Position numbers and translations under genes: made by a program
Shown here: piece by piece, positions 11,401 through 25,609 of the stretch
Numbering within the stretch: the first letter of the stretch is position 1
Layout of the letters: every line of letters starts with the position of its first letter
Assembly: GCF_003590095.1 (NCBI RefSeq)
Contig: NC_039481.1
Location: forward strand, 4,216,001-4,280,000
Source: Trichoplusia ni
Taxonomy: Eukaryota; Arthropoda; Insecta; Lepidoptera; Noctuidae
Direction: 5' to 3'
DNA length: 64,000 nt
The notes under the pieces: model-generated
What the model saw: the letters and a program-made list of their open reading frames with translations, nothing else
Told to the model about the DNA's origin: nothing
The model's database searches: none

Positions 11401-14400
11401 TTTGAGCGATTTAACTGAGGAAAGTAATTTAAGGAAAATTAATATAATATTTCAAAAGAGATTACACCAGAAAAATACCAGGAAATTACAGACTTCATTG
11501 AAAAAAACTTGAAAAAGAATAAGTATGTGGAAAATTTTCAAGATCTTTCTCGGTCTTGGGAATGCTCAAAGGTATTGTGGTGTATTTCAAGCATGACACG
11601 TACGCAGACGTGATATTTACGATAGAACAAGGAATGTTGATTAAATAGTTCCATAAACAAACGAAATAAAACCAAAATAGTTGTTAACCCTTCCAATACA
11701 CAAGGGACCAGGAGAATGCAATGCAAACTACGGCTACAAGAAATGTAACCCTGACATGACGTTTGATCATGAATGCGCAATAAAAGTACTCTCCTTATTT
11801 AGAAACCGCAAGCTTGGTGCTCGGTCACTGTCTGATTTTTCTTTGTTATTCCTTTATTTGCTGCACGAGAGTTGCATTCAATCGACGGAGACATAAATAG
11901 AAAGAGATTAGTGTATGCGATACATGAGTCTTTGTTGAAAGAAATTCCTGCATTAATAGAACGCAAAGCAAGGCTGTACCGAGCTTATGTACTGACGTGA
12001 CCTCACTAACGTTTTTTATTCAGTTTGAATAGACATGGTTGCAATGTACTTGTGTTGATACAACTATTAGCAAAGAAATCAAGAGCAGGAAGCGATGTGT
12101 GACAAAGTTTACATACGATAAAAACACTATTATGCTTACAGCATTCCATATTTTTTATTGACAATTAAGGTTGAATATCTGACACAGGTAATTAACATAG
12201 TTCTGACGTCATCGAAGTCTTACTCTACATAATATACGTAGTTAGTAAAGTGATTGTGTAGAGGCCGAAGTAGCTGTCCAAGTGCTTTCCACAACCATTT
12301 TACTGGGTAACAAAGTATTCTCGAGTGAGTATCGTCTACGATGGCTGAAAAATAAAATACAACAATCTTCTTATTTCGGCAAAACGTTGGCAATTTTCCG
12401 GAACTGAATTCAAAGTGTTCCTATTTTCTTGAGCGCTTATTGTTTACCACCGTACGATATTTATCAGAGCAAGTAATGTGGCGAAAGCGTACAGTTACAT
12501 CGGCAATACACGTTACAATAGGCTTGAGCAAATCTAATGACATTTGACAAGCCAATGTAACTTCGGTAAAAAATGTATGAAATTGACATCAAGCACGGAT
12601 GTGCAAGTTATAAAATGGTTAGGTTAAGACTTTTGAAAGTGATAAAAAAACTCTTTTTTTTCTTTAATAGATATTATAATCGGTTATTTTTTAGTAATTT
12701 TATACGCGTCTACTTACCCTGAAAAGACAGTAGGCTCAATAACATTGCAGAGTAAAATTTCAACAAGGTAATCAATACCGAATCTCTTCAAAATTCATAA
12801 CAATCGAAACCTCTTCAATTAAATTTTGGTTATTAGTAAACTGGTCGTTAACTATTTTATATCAAAGTTAACAAGTTGAGGGGCTCTTGAGAGCTATCCG
12901 ACGAATTTAGTCAGAAATATTTTCGGAGTATTGTCGGAGAAATGGTTGAAGATTTATAACGATTTTCGTCGCCGACAGCAACTTGCCGAGGAGGATATAA
13001 AAGTTTCTTATGCGGTGCTATAACTCTAAAACTTAGCTAATATTCAAGTCGTAATAAATTGCCGAGATAATGTTCTTTACAGATTTCATTAGAGGGATCA
13101 TGAAGGCTCTGAAATCGTAATGGATTCAATGAAACTCATTAAGAATGTACTCTGACGTTAAATTTAGCAAATGATTTTTAGAATCATTTAAGTTTTCCCT
13201 TTACTCGGTTGATACCATAAAAAATTGGACATTTATCATACCATAATCAATAACTTTATTTGTCTTCCAATCAAATAAAGCCTACAAAATAAAATAATTA
13301 TTAATGCTCGTTACTCTACCTTCTTAATTGATTCCCAAATTGTTCATGTTTACGAAGCTTTTGTTAAAATAATTGGCTCTCCGTTGAAAACAAAATCAAA
13401 TCTTTATACAAAACCTTGATCAGAAGTATGAAAGACAGGGTGAGTGTTATTGAATGAGTGCCACCTTTCATATTCGAGTGAATTCAATGAATAGCGTTTC
13501 AGTGTAGCAGAGGATACACCGCTAATTGGAGAAGGCAACGTTAATTTGATAACTATGCGAATATTTATACAAGCTGCGGTAATACCAGCTGATCGTTATT
13601 TGCTGCCATCGCGACGCGATTTCGTCAAACAAACGAGGTTCGCCGAAATCTCGTACAGCTGCCAACTGCGGGCAACATTCTGCCAGTTAAATGTATTCGC
13701 AATTGTCGCTTTCACGTCAATGTAAATAAGGTTGAAAATAGTTTGCTTCAAAATATATGCAATTCGAATTTAGTATTGAATAATGATAAAATTTGATGTT
13801 ATACACAGTTTAGCGTTTTAGAGGCTCAGTCGGAGCCGGAATTAACTTAGTAACTAAGTGTTAGTGTGAAAGCCTGTAGATTAACTAACGTTCAAATAAA
13901 ATATAGCTTGAATACTAATCCACACGAAATAACGCCAACTCTTATTTTCTTTTCGAATGCAAATCTTATTTTATACATTCAATCTTGAACTTTTAACCAC
14001 ACAAGGAAAGATGATCGTCGCAGGTGATACAGTATTGTAAAAAGGTCTCTTAAAGTATAAATTTGTGAGGCATTCTGTAGTTTTGCTTTTATTGTATTCG
14101 GAGGGTCCGTTCCGCGCAAGGACGTTGCAGAACCGGTCTCGTCTGACCTCATCCGGAAAATCCTACTTCACAGCATTTTATATACCTATGAAATTAAGAA
14201 TCAAAGGAAAAAATACAGCCTAGGCATTGGCAAGACAATTTTGTCGTTGCCGTCATTTTGTTAATCAAAAATTCGATTAATCAAGAGTTTCAATTGAATA
14301 GGTTTTATGAGTATTTTAAGTACCAGTGGTTTGTGAAATTTCTACATAAACTCACAAAATGTTTCCTTAAACAAAGGTTGTTAACCCGAAACGCGCCGTG

Positions 14401-15944
14401 ACTAAGAGTTTGCAGGTCGTAAAGAGGTACAGGTTAAACCCCATATGCGGTAAATATTTCTATATACACACATTTTATGAAGTTCTACAAGTTAAGCAAA
14501 TAAAATAAAAATTAAACATACGGACGGACTCTCCATTTCTTAAAAAAGGTCTTACGTATATTATAGAGTCATTTTCATTGGAAAGATTAATCCAAAAAGT
14601 TTGCAACGTAGCTCGGTGGGCCATAAAATACACATAAATATTATTATTCATGAGTAAGCTATGTCTACGCTCTATCTGGTCGATTTCATCTGGAAGGTGA
14701 TCAAGTGACATTTAGTTAGTCTTCCGCGCTTATTTTGTACACATCTTGTTTTATCGTCATGTTTGCATAAACCGGTCCTTGCAGCCATCTTGGATTTTTG
14801 TTACGTTTTTTATAGTTCTAATTTAATTGCTCAAATATTCCGATATACCTACTTTTTGTGTCAAAATTGCACATCATTAGTTTTAGCTAAATACTAGATG
14901 GTGTCAAGTTTCGTTAACAAAAACTTGCTGTTTCCATTTGAAGTTCGACTTGTTGTAATTTCATAAAGTAATTGCTCATATTTGCAAGCTATATTTGAAT
15001 TAAATTTGATCATATTTAAAACTTCATTTTTGTAGAAAAAACTTGTAGATAAAGCAACATAACATTTCGGAATTAACAACTTAGTATTCATATGATAAAT
15101 ATTCTCCAAATAAAATGTACGTTTATACCTGCTTTAAATTTCAAATAAATTATGGACTGTATGGAATTTAATATTAAATAGAACTATGAAACAAACATTC
15201 GCTGTTTGATTTATGTGTGCACTTGTAGTAACATGAAGTCATTCAAAAGACATCAACGCGTTAGTCATTAACATTCGTAAATGATTTTTATAAACTATGA
15301 CATATTTTGTGGCCCAACTAGCTTCTAAATCGAATATTTTTTAAATACAAATATTAAGTTTATAATTAGATTAACCTTTTGGCCATTACAGTGACGTAAT
15401 CATCGTCAGCCGCGCCTTGAGAACGCTCTATTATTTAACATCAAACAAATGATTTAATATCAATTTTCAACTAAAAACTTGATTTATATTAGTTAATTAA
15501 AAGAAGGAAGGTTAAAACTTTTAACTCATTGGACGAATGTGTTAATTATGATTTTTATTATTATTTCCTTTAATTTAATTAACAAAAAGGAAGCTAACAT
15601 GTATAGTTTATCAGCAAGATCTGATTGCCTGTTAACAATTATGCGAATATTTATGTTGAGTTTACTGAGTACATACAGTTAATTAAATTATATCAGATGT
15701 AAAAATACAAATTGTTACGTGTACGACAAAGCTTTCCCATCATTCACATAGTTTCTTTTAAGAACCATATGAATACAATATAAACTCTCAGAAACTTTTC
15801 TAAAACGTCCATTTTGGAAGCAACCTTACAAAAGAGTTCGCATTTCGAATTTCGTTTCATTGAAAACGCAGTACCAAACAAATTCTTGCGAAACCACAAA
15901 GCTGCCACAAGGAAACGTTTTTGTTATTCAAATTCTACGTACAC
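8426..15944. other. AT-rich non-coding DNA, no gene seen
   Basis: No exon-like frame with matching splice sites and codon character was found. Noticed items are (TAAA)-type simple repeat near 8545-8566, a repeat tail at 9570-9662, and a CRE-type octamer at 12204-12211. The many short open frames here (for example 10465-10785 + and 14475-14711 -) have no recognisable domain. Confidence 0.5.
9570..9662 (+). repeat. Tail fragment of a Lepidoptera-type repeat
   Basis: The stretch 'gacagacggacgaacagacaggcagaca…' followed by 'ttaaggttaggttttaccctttaggtgcggatccc' matches the 3' part of a repeat I know from many lepidopteran genomes (remembered form: gacagacagac…agtaatagggtcccgttt…accctttgggtacggaaccc). 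The same family appears at 23347-23574, 47375-47452, 54128-54190 and 55948-56005. Confidence 0.55.
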
Positions 15945-15949
15945 AGAAA

Positions 15950-16115
15950 TGCCGAAGACGGCCGAGGAAGGCCGAGGGAGGCCGAAGCAGTGGCCCGAGC
16001 AGCCGCGCTAGTGAAAGTGAATCGAGGGCGGCTGCGGGGGAGGGGGCGCGCGGGGCGGGGGAGGAGGGGGTACAAGGTTGCGAACCGGCTGCACCGGCTC
16101 TAGACATGCCAAACA
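15950..16115 (+). other. GC- and G-rich island with G-quadruplex motif
   Basis: This patch is far richer in G+C than its AT-rich surroundings. At 16036-16070 the plus strand has five runs of four or five G, separated by loops of 1-5 bases. That meets the usual pattern for an intramolecular G-quadruplex. The upstream half repeats GGCCGAGG-like units (15960-15985). It could be part of a promoter or untranslated first exon, but no TATA box, splice donor or coding frame settles this. Short overlapping frames on both strands encode only Arg/Ala/Gly-rich or Pro/Ala-rich peptides and are not claimed as genes. Confidence 0.7.
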
Positions 16116-19100
16116 ACGCATTGAGTAATAAGTAATAAGCGTTGCGTTAGCTGCCTTAATGATTCGGTGATGTATGGTGCCATTGTACTGTTGAGACACC
16201 AGGTTTCCTATTCAGATAACGTGTAACAAGGTTAATTATTCTGCAGCCAAATTTGCGTGTTGTTTTCCTAGGTCTACGGACACAATCACTGATGGAATGT
16301 AATTACATAAAATTAATGTCTTATTACGTGAGCGCTGCTGGCCGCCTTTGAAGAATACAATTATCGAGGTTCCAGAGTTATCGACATTCTTCATCGATAA
16401 CTTCTTAGCAGCGGTTTGCGTTCGGAATACTGATTTGTAGCAAAAAAATAGGCTGGCAATTGAATAGAGTTCAAAATAAACGAACCATCTCGTCTAGCGA
16501 TGCGGGACAAAGCCTCTCGCAGCCTAGTCACGCCTCACCCGCGGAGTACGTGAAAAGAGGAGATTATATCGAACAAAAAATATAGTTATAAATCCTCCAA
16601 CACCACCTACTACCACAAAATATTTTATTTTATTTACTTAGCCTATTTCTTATAAGAATTTTTACTTTGTTTAATTTACAAATTAATCTAAATCTAAATC
16701 TCTGGTTGCAATCTAATCAGGATTATTTCTAGTAGGTACTGATCTGAAACAGATGCCATTAAACAGATACTAATAAAAGAACATACGTTACACAGAGCGA
16801 TAACTATCGATATCGAGTATTTTGAGCAAACAAACTCGTTTTAAGTAAACACAGTGCACGTTAATAAAACCCGGTCAGATACTTGACCACTCCAAACTTG
16901 GCAGGCGTTCATGTCATGCTCGAATTTGAAAGCACGCGCTTGCCAAATGAACTGGCCAATTTTTGTACACTGCCAATTCACTTTAGACCTAATTACGAAT
17001 AGGTTATAGTGTAAAGTTGATTGGTTTGCGGTTGAGGTGAGCGTTCAATCAGTACGATCACACAAAATAATCTCATTGAGTAACGAACATTATCGGCTCG
17101 CACCAGTTGTGTTCTGTGAAATAATATGATTGGCGTTACTTCAAAAGCGAGAATTTATTACGCTCCAGTTATGTGTGTCCGTGTGCATTGAAACGTGTCA
17201 CATTGCGTTATTTTTGCCGCAGTTACGAAATATTATAATTTAATATTGGAAATAAAATAAAGCATCGCTGCTGGATTTTATTCTTCAGTGGATTTGGTCA
17301 ATCAAGTATGAAATATCCCGCGGAGCTGAGGTGTCTTGTTTATTTTAACAATTTGGGTTACGAAATAAGACATGAAAGAGCTTGAAACGAAATTGGTACA
17401 AATAATCTTCAAAAATAAAATCATCAATAATCAAAATCGTTTTGACTATGATTGAACACGACAACCAACACTTGTTACATTCGGCAAAGAAATTAAATTG
17501 TAAATAAAACAAAACCTACGTCACTACATCTAACCATTAAAGTTAAGAACTGTATAGTTATACATTGCTAAAGCTATCTAAATCGCCGCAGAGCCTCGAG
17601 CGTAAAGGCTGATGGCCGGGCAGATAAGATTAATAAGGTATTTTTTCAAACCATTAATCACATTTTTCATTACGCCGAAGTTTCGATGACCCAGCAAAAG
17701 TCGACTTCGATCTTAACTCGGAGGCGTGAAACCATTCGTGAAAGGTAAATAGCGAAAAGATAATAAAACGAAAAATTGCCTCCATTTAAAATAACATACT
17801 TTTTAATTCCACGGGAATGTTGATAGGGGATTGCATTAGTGGCAGTGCGCTGGAGGAATACTAATTCGAGGACCGGTACGCGAGTAACGAGCCCACAGAG
17901 AGATTAATCTGATTTATAATACTTTATTCACATTCGCGCTTAATATAACATTCACGTCTCTCCGCTACAGAGCATTACTGTTACTGGAATATTTTCCAGA
18001 CTGTTATGACGTGTACATTGTAATGGCCTGTATTGAAGTACTAAAATTCCTTTGAAATACATTTGCATAATGCACGTTAGCTTGCCGCTCGCTAAGCGCT
18101 CAAACTGTCTTCGGAGTTAACTTAGAATACCGTAAAACAACATCTACTCCTGTCTAAAACCAATTAAAACTAAATGAGGAGATATTGTGCTGTAAATAGC
18201 AGAGCGTTTTACTATCAAAGAGATAATATAATTGAACTTTGACCAATAAATATTATTTTGTACCTTTAATTAAACCATGTTATTAAAACTTTCGTGCCTT
18301 GTTTGTGATCCTATTATTGCTAATATGAAAACAAAGTTTTGGTATTCGATGTGGAATTTGTTTTGCAATATCAGGGCCTATATTAAATTTTAATTTAAAT
18401 GTTTTCAAGTTATGTTTGGTTGAGAAAAAAGTCATGATAAAACAAACTAGCTTAATATTACGTACTCAGGTTTTTATGAAAGTTTCACGTGGCTCAAAAA
18501 CAAGCTCCATCTAACTCTGAACGTCCAGTACATGTTACAACATACATATATATCAATGTTATTTTAAAATTTTATATATATTAAGTATGGTAGTTTGATT
18601 TATCGGCATTGTATCCTGTTTAGTATTTATTGATTAAACTACTTAACAATAAATTGTAATAAAATTTCTATGACCTTATATGTTTTAGTTAAGTTTCGAC
18701 AATTTGACGTTTAAAGATCACATTGTGATAGATAATCAATAAACCTTAAACAAATCACAAAAAAGGCATTAAACCTGTTCGACCAAAATAGGTTTTAATT
18801 AAAATAATATGACCATTAGTTATTGACGTTGAAATCCACATCCCAAGTCGTGAAATAGGCCACTCGTTGTAACCCTTAAAAGTGGGGCGAATCGCTTATA
18901 AATCCGGCGAGAACCTCCATAAACCATCTATTATAAAAACTTACTAAGTGTGCAGTCTGCCTTTGGTTTTATAGCTTCGTCGCTCCCTATTTACTTCCTT
19001 TAAGACAATAAAACAGGGTGATTATTTTGTCAGATTATAGGCCAGTGAGTGTCCTGCTGAGCGCAGTTCGATATTTCAAACATAAGGGGAATTATTATAT

Positions 19101-22100
19101 TAATATAATATTCCTCCGTTTTCGTAAAAAGCTGAGCTAAGTTTGTATTATCATCATTATCTTATGTTTATAACTACCTTTTATAGATCAGTCACAAAAC
19201 AAGACGAAGAAAATATATATTTACATATTTACAAACACACATGATCTAAGCGGATTCGGGATTTAATATTTTGAGGGTTATACACAGTAACGACAACTAA
19301 CTCATTTTAAAACAAAATATATTGACCTTAAACAATTTAACTCCAATAACACACTTAAATAAATCGTTTAAACATGAAAAGTACTTGAAGTTTTCCAAAT
19401 GCATGAGCAAAGGTCACAATAACATAACTCTATTAGAGACTATTATTGGAAAATCGTGATTTGTTCAGGAATTTATGAGTCAGTGTCAAACAGACCTCTA
19501 TAGAGCTGTTAATTTGACACAACGCCTTGAAACAGTTGATTGTCGACCTAAAGTGCGTGTCCTCTGAACGCATGTAGTTCGACATTACTTATGTAATTTG
19601 ATTTGGAAATAATTGAGTTGGACTACTCTAGGTATATGACCTTACTGTGTTATAAAGTCATTGCAACCGTTTCTAAATAAGTAGACCTTGCATTATATTG
19701 TAGATGGTTTTGAATATTTTGTTTTGTTGCGTATATCTGAGGAAGTACTTGTAGTATCATGTTTACTTCCCTGATGCAGAATGGGAAGCATATTCTAGTT
19801 CAAACAAACTACAATTACAAACTACTTTTTTTTTATAAAGCCTTCTTTATTTCACAGTCAATTCAATCAATTTACAAGTTATTTAAATAATCACAACAAA
19901 TGCACGATCCCATCAAAAATTTTGAATTAACAATTCCAATTGATAAGATCTGTTACTTAAGAAAAACATTAAAATTTTGTAAACAAAACAATTAAATGTT
20001 TTGCTAACATCAATCAATGACAATATGTAATTATAAAGCTCTAAGTTTTGTAATACCTCACTTAATGCAGGACAAAGGTAGCTTTGTCATTGACAAACAC
20101 ATTGGCCGCATATCTATCATAATAACCTTGTGGTAATGCAACTTTACATGTAGTTGAAGGTTTGTCGTTTTTAGTTTTCTATTAATGAGGAGTTGAGTGT
20201 TTGGTCACCGGTCAGAATGCGTCGCGCGTCGGCTGTGCGTCGACGGCCGTGAGAATGTGTTGTAAGACTGGTAAACCACACAATAGGGGTAATTTAACTT
20301 TGCCTCAGACACGCTTGGACTACCCGTTTGCATACTAAAACGTTTATAACAACGACGCAATTAACTTGAGCACTAAACGTACCGATTTTAGGCAGGCATC
20401 AATTTACTTAAGTACGGATACGAATGAAATTTCACCGACAACGCAAAAACTTGTGAAATTCGTTATTACGAATACAATTTGGAAATTTTCTTTTACTTTT
20501 TAAGGTACGCAATTATGTAGGTTAAATTGCTACAGCGAACGAGTTTGAACAACTTCTTAAGTAAGTACTTTTCATTTTTCTTAATTAAGTGAAAGAACCT
20601 TCAATGTTTATAAGGTTGTATAAAAACATAACTTGAGATAGACGGAAGATATTAAGTTTATAGGCTAAAAAAGAGTTCGGTTGTAATTTGTAGCGTGCAG
20701 ACAAAGGCTTTAATTCCTTATGGCCTTGATATATGTTTGATGGCTCATCGAAGTTTTCCGCAGAAGACAGATCCGGTTTACTAATTGCAAATTGTTGAGC
20801 GCAGCGCCCACGGAATTTGGAGATGATGTCAAACAGAATAATAGACGCCGTGACGTCAGAGGGAGTCCCGTCATGTCAATGCGAATAGTTCCGGCGTCGT
20901 ATTATGACGAGATTTTGCCTAATTCAAATATGGCTTATATTAATGAATAGTTTCAGTCATTTGTGTTTTGGTATTCATTTAATTACATACCAAAAACTAT
21001 CAATCAAAATGCTGGTAGTCAACATTTCAGCTCTGCTTAGAGAAATAATAAAATACCCGAAGAGTGCTAGATAAACATAACTCTATTTCAAACTTTTCAT
21101 AAACAAAACACTTAATTGGTATCAAAGTACTTATATCTATTAATCACTAGAAAAAAGGACTAATTTTCAAGAGAATAACTAGTCATAACACTACCAGACC
21201 AATTTACGTCGCTAAAGGCTATTTGAGACGACTGCTGAGTTCAAATTTGGCACCACTAACCTATTGCGTTGTCGGTTCATCTTGTATCTAACGGCAGTCT
21301 AATCTTCACCTGTGTTTGTATTGTTTGTAAGGTCAACTAATGTGTTAACATTGAATGTGTAATATTTATAATTTACATACTACGCTATTGTACTCATGAC
21401 TAGGTATGTGAGTTTTGGATCAAAATGTAGAGTCGGTTTTCTTTTGTTTTTAAGGCCGTTTTATATTGCATTTATTAAGGTGAATCTATTTTTATATACG
21501 GGTAAAAATACTTGGTTTTATTTTGAAGACTTACTTATATGTATACCTACTGATTAATCATTTGTAATTAGAGTTTACGAGTATTTCGCAATCTCATGTC
21601 AATAAACTTTTCAGAGACAAAAATAACACTTATAAATGCCTAGTATTGAAATACTAGACACAAAAATTGCTTTTCGTAAGCTATCGAATTCACATTCCAG
21701 CCTCTCATAGTTCTTTCCATTCGCACAAAAAGTGAGAGATAGTATTGTTGTCACACGATTCTTTTGTGCCACAGATAACAAAGCATCAATTTCACTGCCT
21801 CCGGCCTAACTTATCATTTTCTTCTGATTGGTATAACCATAACAAATCGACAGTATTTGTGATTCATGAATAATGAACAATCAAATTTAATATGAATAAA
21901 GTTATCCGGCTTGCGAAGGCGTAAAGTCGTAAAAAGAAAACATAATTATTTCTACCTTGACATAGATAAATGGCAATGAATTGATGAAGTATGTCGCTCG
22001 GACTGTCATTATCATTAGAGTGACAAAATTTGAGATTTGTCAAGCAAATTAGGTGAATCATTAAGCGCGGGCCACACAGTCAGCTATTGTCATTTGAGTT

Positions 22101-22914
22101 GTACCTCTTTTTACTTTGTTTCACCTGTGCACTACAGAGATGATAAGACACGATAGCATATCTTGCCCGGGTAGCTCACTGGCTGTCGATGTCGATGTGA
22201 TGTGCCTTTCAGGCCTAGTCAACCATACTATAAGATCAAACTATCTATACATAGTCGAGAAACAAGAACGTGTCTTGCACACGGTAATAGATGCAGCCAA
22301 GCATCTTAATGAAGGAATATGTTAGAATGAGAATGAATTACACAAACGGTTGTGCTTAACGTGAATAATTAAATACAAGCAATGAAATGTACAAAGTGTA
22401 ATTTTATTCAAATACTGTTGCTACATAAATCTGTATTAATTTTCAGGTTTAAAAATGTCAAAGTTTTAATTAAATAGTTTGCTTTCAAAATAATAAGACA
22501 ACTTTGAAATTTTAGACCTCAAAAAAATCAAATTTCTTTTTAAAAACATCGTTCTTTAGATGTCGGGAAAAGGTTTTATCTTACTTTTTCTAAAAACAAT
22601 TTCGTACCTGTTGGAATCTCATTAAAGATCGCTAGTTATACCTAGACAGGTTCAACACAATGAAAGCTAAAATAAAAAAGAAACTTGTGAATAACTTTTC
22701 CAATTACACGCGTCAGATTCGAAAATACCAGTCAAAGTATTTTCGAATTTCAAATATATATTGCTAATTGCCTTTCTATTGTTATTTGAGGCATTTTTCG
22801 GTTGGCGTTTAAGAAGATTGGACTGGCTTGAAAGAATGTTGTCTTTGACAGATGATTAAAACGGCAGCCATGTTCGTTTTTTGATTTTGAAACTTGCGCT
22901 AATGGCTAACGAGG
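16116..22914. other. AT-rich non-coding DNA, no gene seen
   Basis: No convincing exon. Small CpG-richer patches occur near 20215-20255 (GCGTCGCGCGTCGG) and a CRE-type octamer lies at 20851-20858. The frame 22116-22325 (+, 69 codons) has no recognised domain and is not called. Confidence 0.5.
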
Positions 22915-23115
22915 TCTATACGGGAGCGGCATCGGCGGTCGTAATGTTGGATTATTAGAAATACATTAGCACTTCGCAGTATAGAGTTGATGTGTCCGCG
23001 AGAAACTGTCCGCCGAGCCGGAACGAGCCGCTTTCACGTATCTGCCGGCGTTTATACGTGACGCTGTGTGACGTCACGATACGTTTCACTACCTCCAATA
23101 ACAGGCGCGTCGATG
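22915..23115. promoter_or_regulatory. CpG-rich patch with CRE-type site, possible promoter
   Basis: This stretch is notably rich in CpG (GGAGCGGCATCGGCGGTCG, CCGCCGAGCCGG, CTGCCGGCG) compared with the AT-rich flanks. It contains the CREB/ATF consensus TGACGTCA at 23069-23076. It lies about 2.5 kb upstream of the inferred 5' untranslated exon of the SEA-domain gene on the same chromosome side. Promoter function for that gene is therefore possible, but this is inference from composition and position only. Confidence 0.3.
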
Positions 23116-23346
23116 TCGAATCACCAGAAGTGACAATCATCAAACAATTATATAGAATTAACTATAAGTTGTGATTAATAGCATTTTTCCTTGTTTGCAG
23201 TTTCGTATTAAATGTGCATGCTAAATGCTAATCCATCGTCCGTATGTATAATAATCAAATTATTAATATAGGAACTTCCTCGTGGTACTTTATATCATAA
23301 ATCATATTTATTTATTTATTTGCAATTCTAAAAAATAAATAAATAA

Positions 23347-23574
23347 ACACGGCCAAGTGCGAGTCGGAATCGCGACATTGATCGTTCCGTACAAATTGGA
23401 TAAATATGAACAAGTCGTTGCTTAAACACGATCTTAGCTACAATACAAGTACCTACGTCATCTGTGAAAATTTCTACAGTCCAGCTGATAGCTAGACAAG
23501 CTTGGCAAGATACACCCTGATGACAGACAGATAGTAATAGGGTTTCGTTTTCACCCTTTAGGGGTCCTAAAAAG
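23347..23574 (+). repeat. Lepidoptera-type interspersed repeat, nearly full unit
   Basis: It begins CGGCCAAGTGCGAGTCGG, continues with GTTCCGTACAAA, and ends with gacagacagatagtaatagggtttcgttttcaccctttaggggtcctaaaaa. This is the familiar head-to-tail order of a repeat common in lepidopteran genomes. It is immediately preceded by an (ATTT)n/(AAAT)n inverted A/T simple repeat at about 23305-23345. Confidence 0.7.
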
Positions 23575-25609
23575 TCTACACCCGTGTAGGTATTTAAATT
23601 AAATTTACTAGTAGGGAGATATAATGGAGTTAGAGTCCGTCAGGATTTGAGATAAACCCAATTATCGACATTTGCAAATAGCTTACTAAGCTGCATCGAA
23701 ATTAACTATCATTTGATCATTTGGGAATTGACGAATTAACCAGATTAAATATTGCAGACATAAATGAAAAACCGACTTCGGTACTTTGAAGGCTATGAAT
23801 AAAGTTTTCTATAAATACTTATTGAGTGTAGACGGGCCTATAGATAGATATTCTATTCCTGGATACAGGCCTTTGGAATAGTAATATGGGGAAGGCTTAT
23901 AATTGAAATTTCGCTTAAAACGTTACAGCAGTAATTATGTTAGTTAAACAATAGTAGAAAAAAACACCACAATCCAATATAAAAAGTGAAGTAAAACAGC
24001 ACAAGGAAAACGTTTCCCTCAAACATAATTTAACAAAGACACAACCAAGAGCAAAGGTAGTAGATAAATATAATTTATTAAATACAATATTTACAATGTC
24101 ACTTGCAGCTCTCCACAGATGCGGAAATAGGTATTTTCCGGTTCTTAATGTTGGTATCAGGTCGTTAAAGCGAGTTCTTCGCTGGAATGTTTTCCGTCCT
24201 GTCGCTCCTTATTCGTTCCGTCACCTTACACTTACTTGCATTCAGCCATTGAACCAGTTTCATTGACTCAACAGGAGTAAAAGTAAAAATCCGTTGAAGT
24301 ACGAGTTGGTTTTGCGACACTAAGTTTCCGAAGGAATAGGCTAAAGAAAAGCAAATTTGCAAATAAATAGTCACCTATTAGTTATTAATGCCGTTCCATA
24401 ACCTCGGTTTTTTGCGAGGCCAAAATTTACCAATGGTGGGTAATAGGGTTCTGTTTTTGCCACAATGGTTACAGTGCTGAAAACTAACAACTAATTAGTA
24501 CATCCCTAAGCAGACGAGTTATAAAAACATTTGTCTTAGCAAAATCTTAAACATCCAATTAAATGTTACCTTTAGGTACTACTCGGTCAAAGCTACTGAT
24601 TAATACGGAACGGATAGAAGGGCTTAGTCGCAAAGGAGCGTCAAATCTCAAACAAGGTCTATTAAGGCAAGGGACTAATGAATCAACATGCCAAAGTGAG
24701 TGATCAAAACATCAAAGAGCCGCCAGTGTCAGCTGATATCGTCCACCTTCGTGCGCCCGCCCGGCCTCGCTCAAGTTTCCAAGCTGTCACATAAAGTTTG
24801 AAGCAACGTGTCAAGTCCCTCGGACGTAATAACGTTTAAGAGTATCGCTGTTCAATGGTGTTCAACGAAGTAATCTATGAAGTTTCTGTTTACCTGACAC
24901 GCCATATTCAGGCGTCTGCATCGGATACCACTTAATTTTGGGGTCTATTGATTATACGAACTTACCTGAGTGGTTGACTTATTTCGGTTGTTTGCACTAT
25001 AAATTACGTGGTTCGACGTATAAGCTATTCATGTACCTACTATCGATGAAATCGTCGGTGAATTTTATTGAATAGTATTACTCCAATTCAGCGTAAACAT
25101 GAAGTAATGTGAGCAATAAATTGCGTCGTTTCCAGTTACTTTATGAACACGAATTCTCGATAATGATTATTTATGAATCGTAGTTCTCTGGTAACCTACT
25201 TAAATGTGTTAATTGAGAAAAGTAAATTTCTTTTTTTAGACATTTTTTCTCGTATTTCCTGAGAATTGATTGGTTGAAAGTCAATTAAGGAAAATTAATG
25301 AATTTGTCAAGCGCGAGTCGATCTTTCAGCACTAAGGAATACGTAAAATAGAATCTAAAGAAAAACAATAAAAAGTTCAAAAGATTCAATGAAATTCACC
25401 TGTCAAATTTATGACCAAAGCAACTGTTGGTTTGTTGTTTGTTAAACGCAACAGAAATACCTTACCTCTGATTTTTCTACTGTCTAACTATCACAGTTCT
25501 TGAGAATCATGGTAATAAATGGACTTTGTTCCGTTTTTACCTTTGTGTACATCACCTTAAAAATAATTTATTCTATTAAATACTTATGTTGTTTTTTTGC
25601 TTGTTACAG
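23575..25609. other. Non-coding DNA upstream of the SEA gene, probably its 5' intron or flank
   Basis: No coding exon seen. The downstream end (25585-25609) has a polypyrimidine tract and CAG typical of a splice acceptor, which suggests that at least the 3' part is an intron in the 5' untranslated region. I could not locate the upstream first exon or transcription start. Confidence 0.45.

Noticed and set aside
15814..16199. Several Arg/Ala/Pro-rich frames on both strands
   Set aside because: They are products of the GC-rich island at 15950-16115. Simultaneous open frames on both strands reflect composition, not coding.
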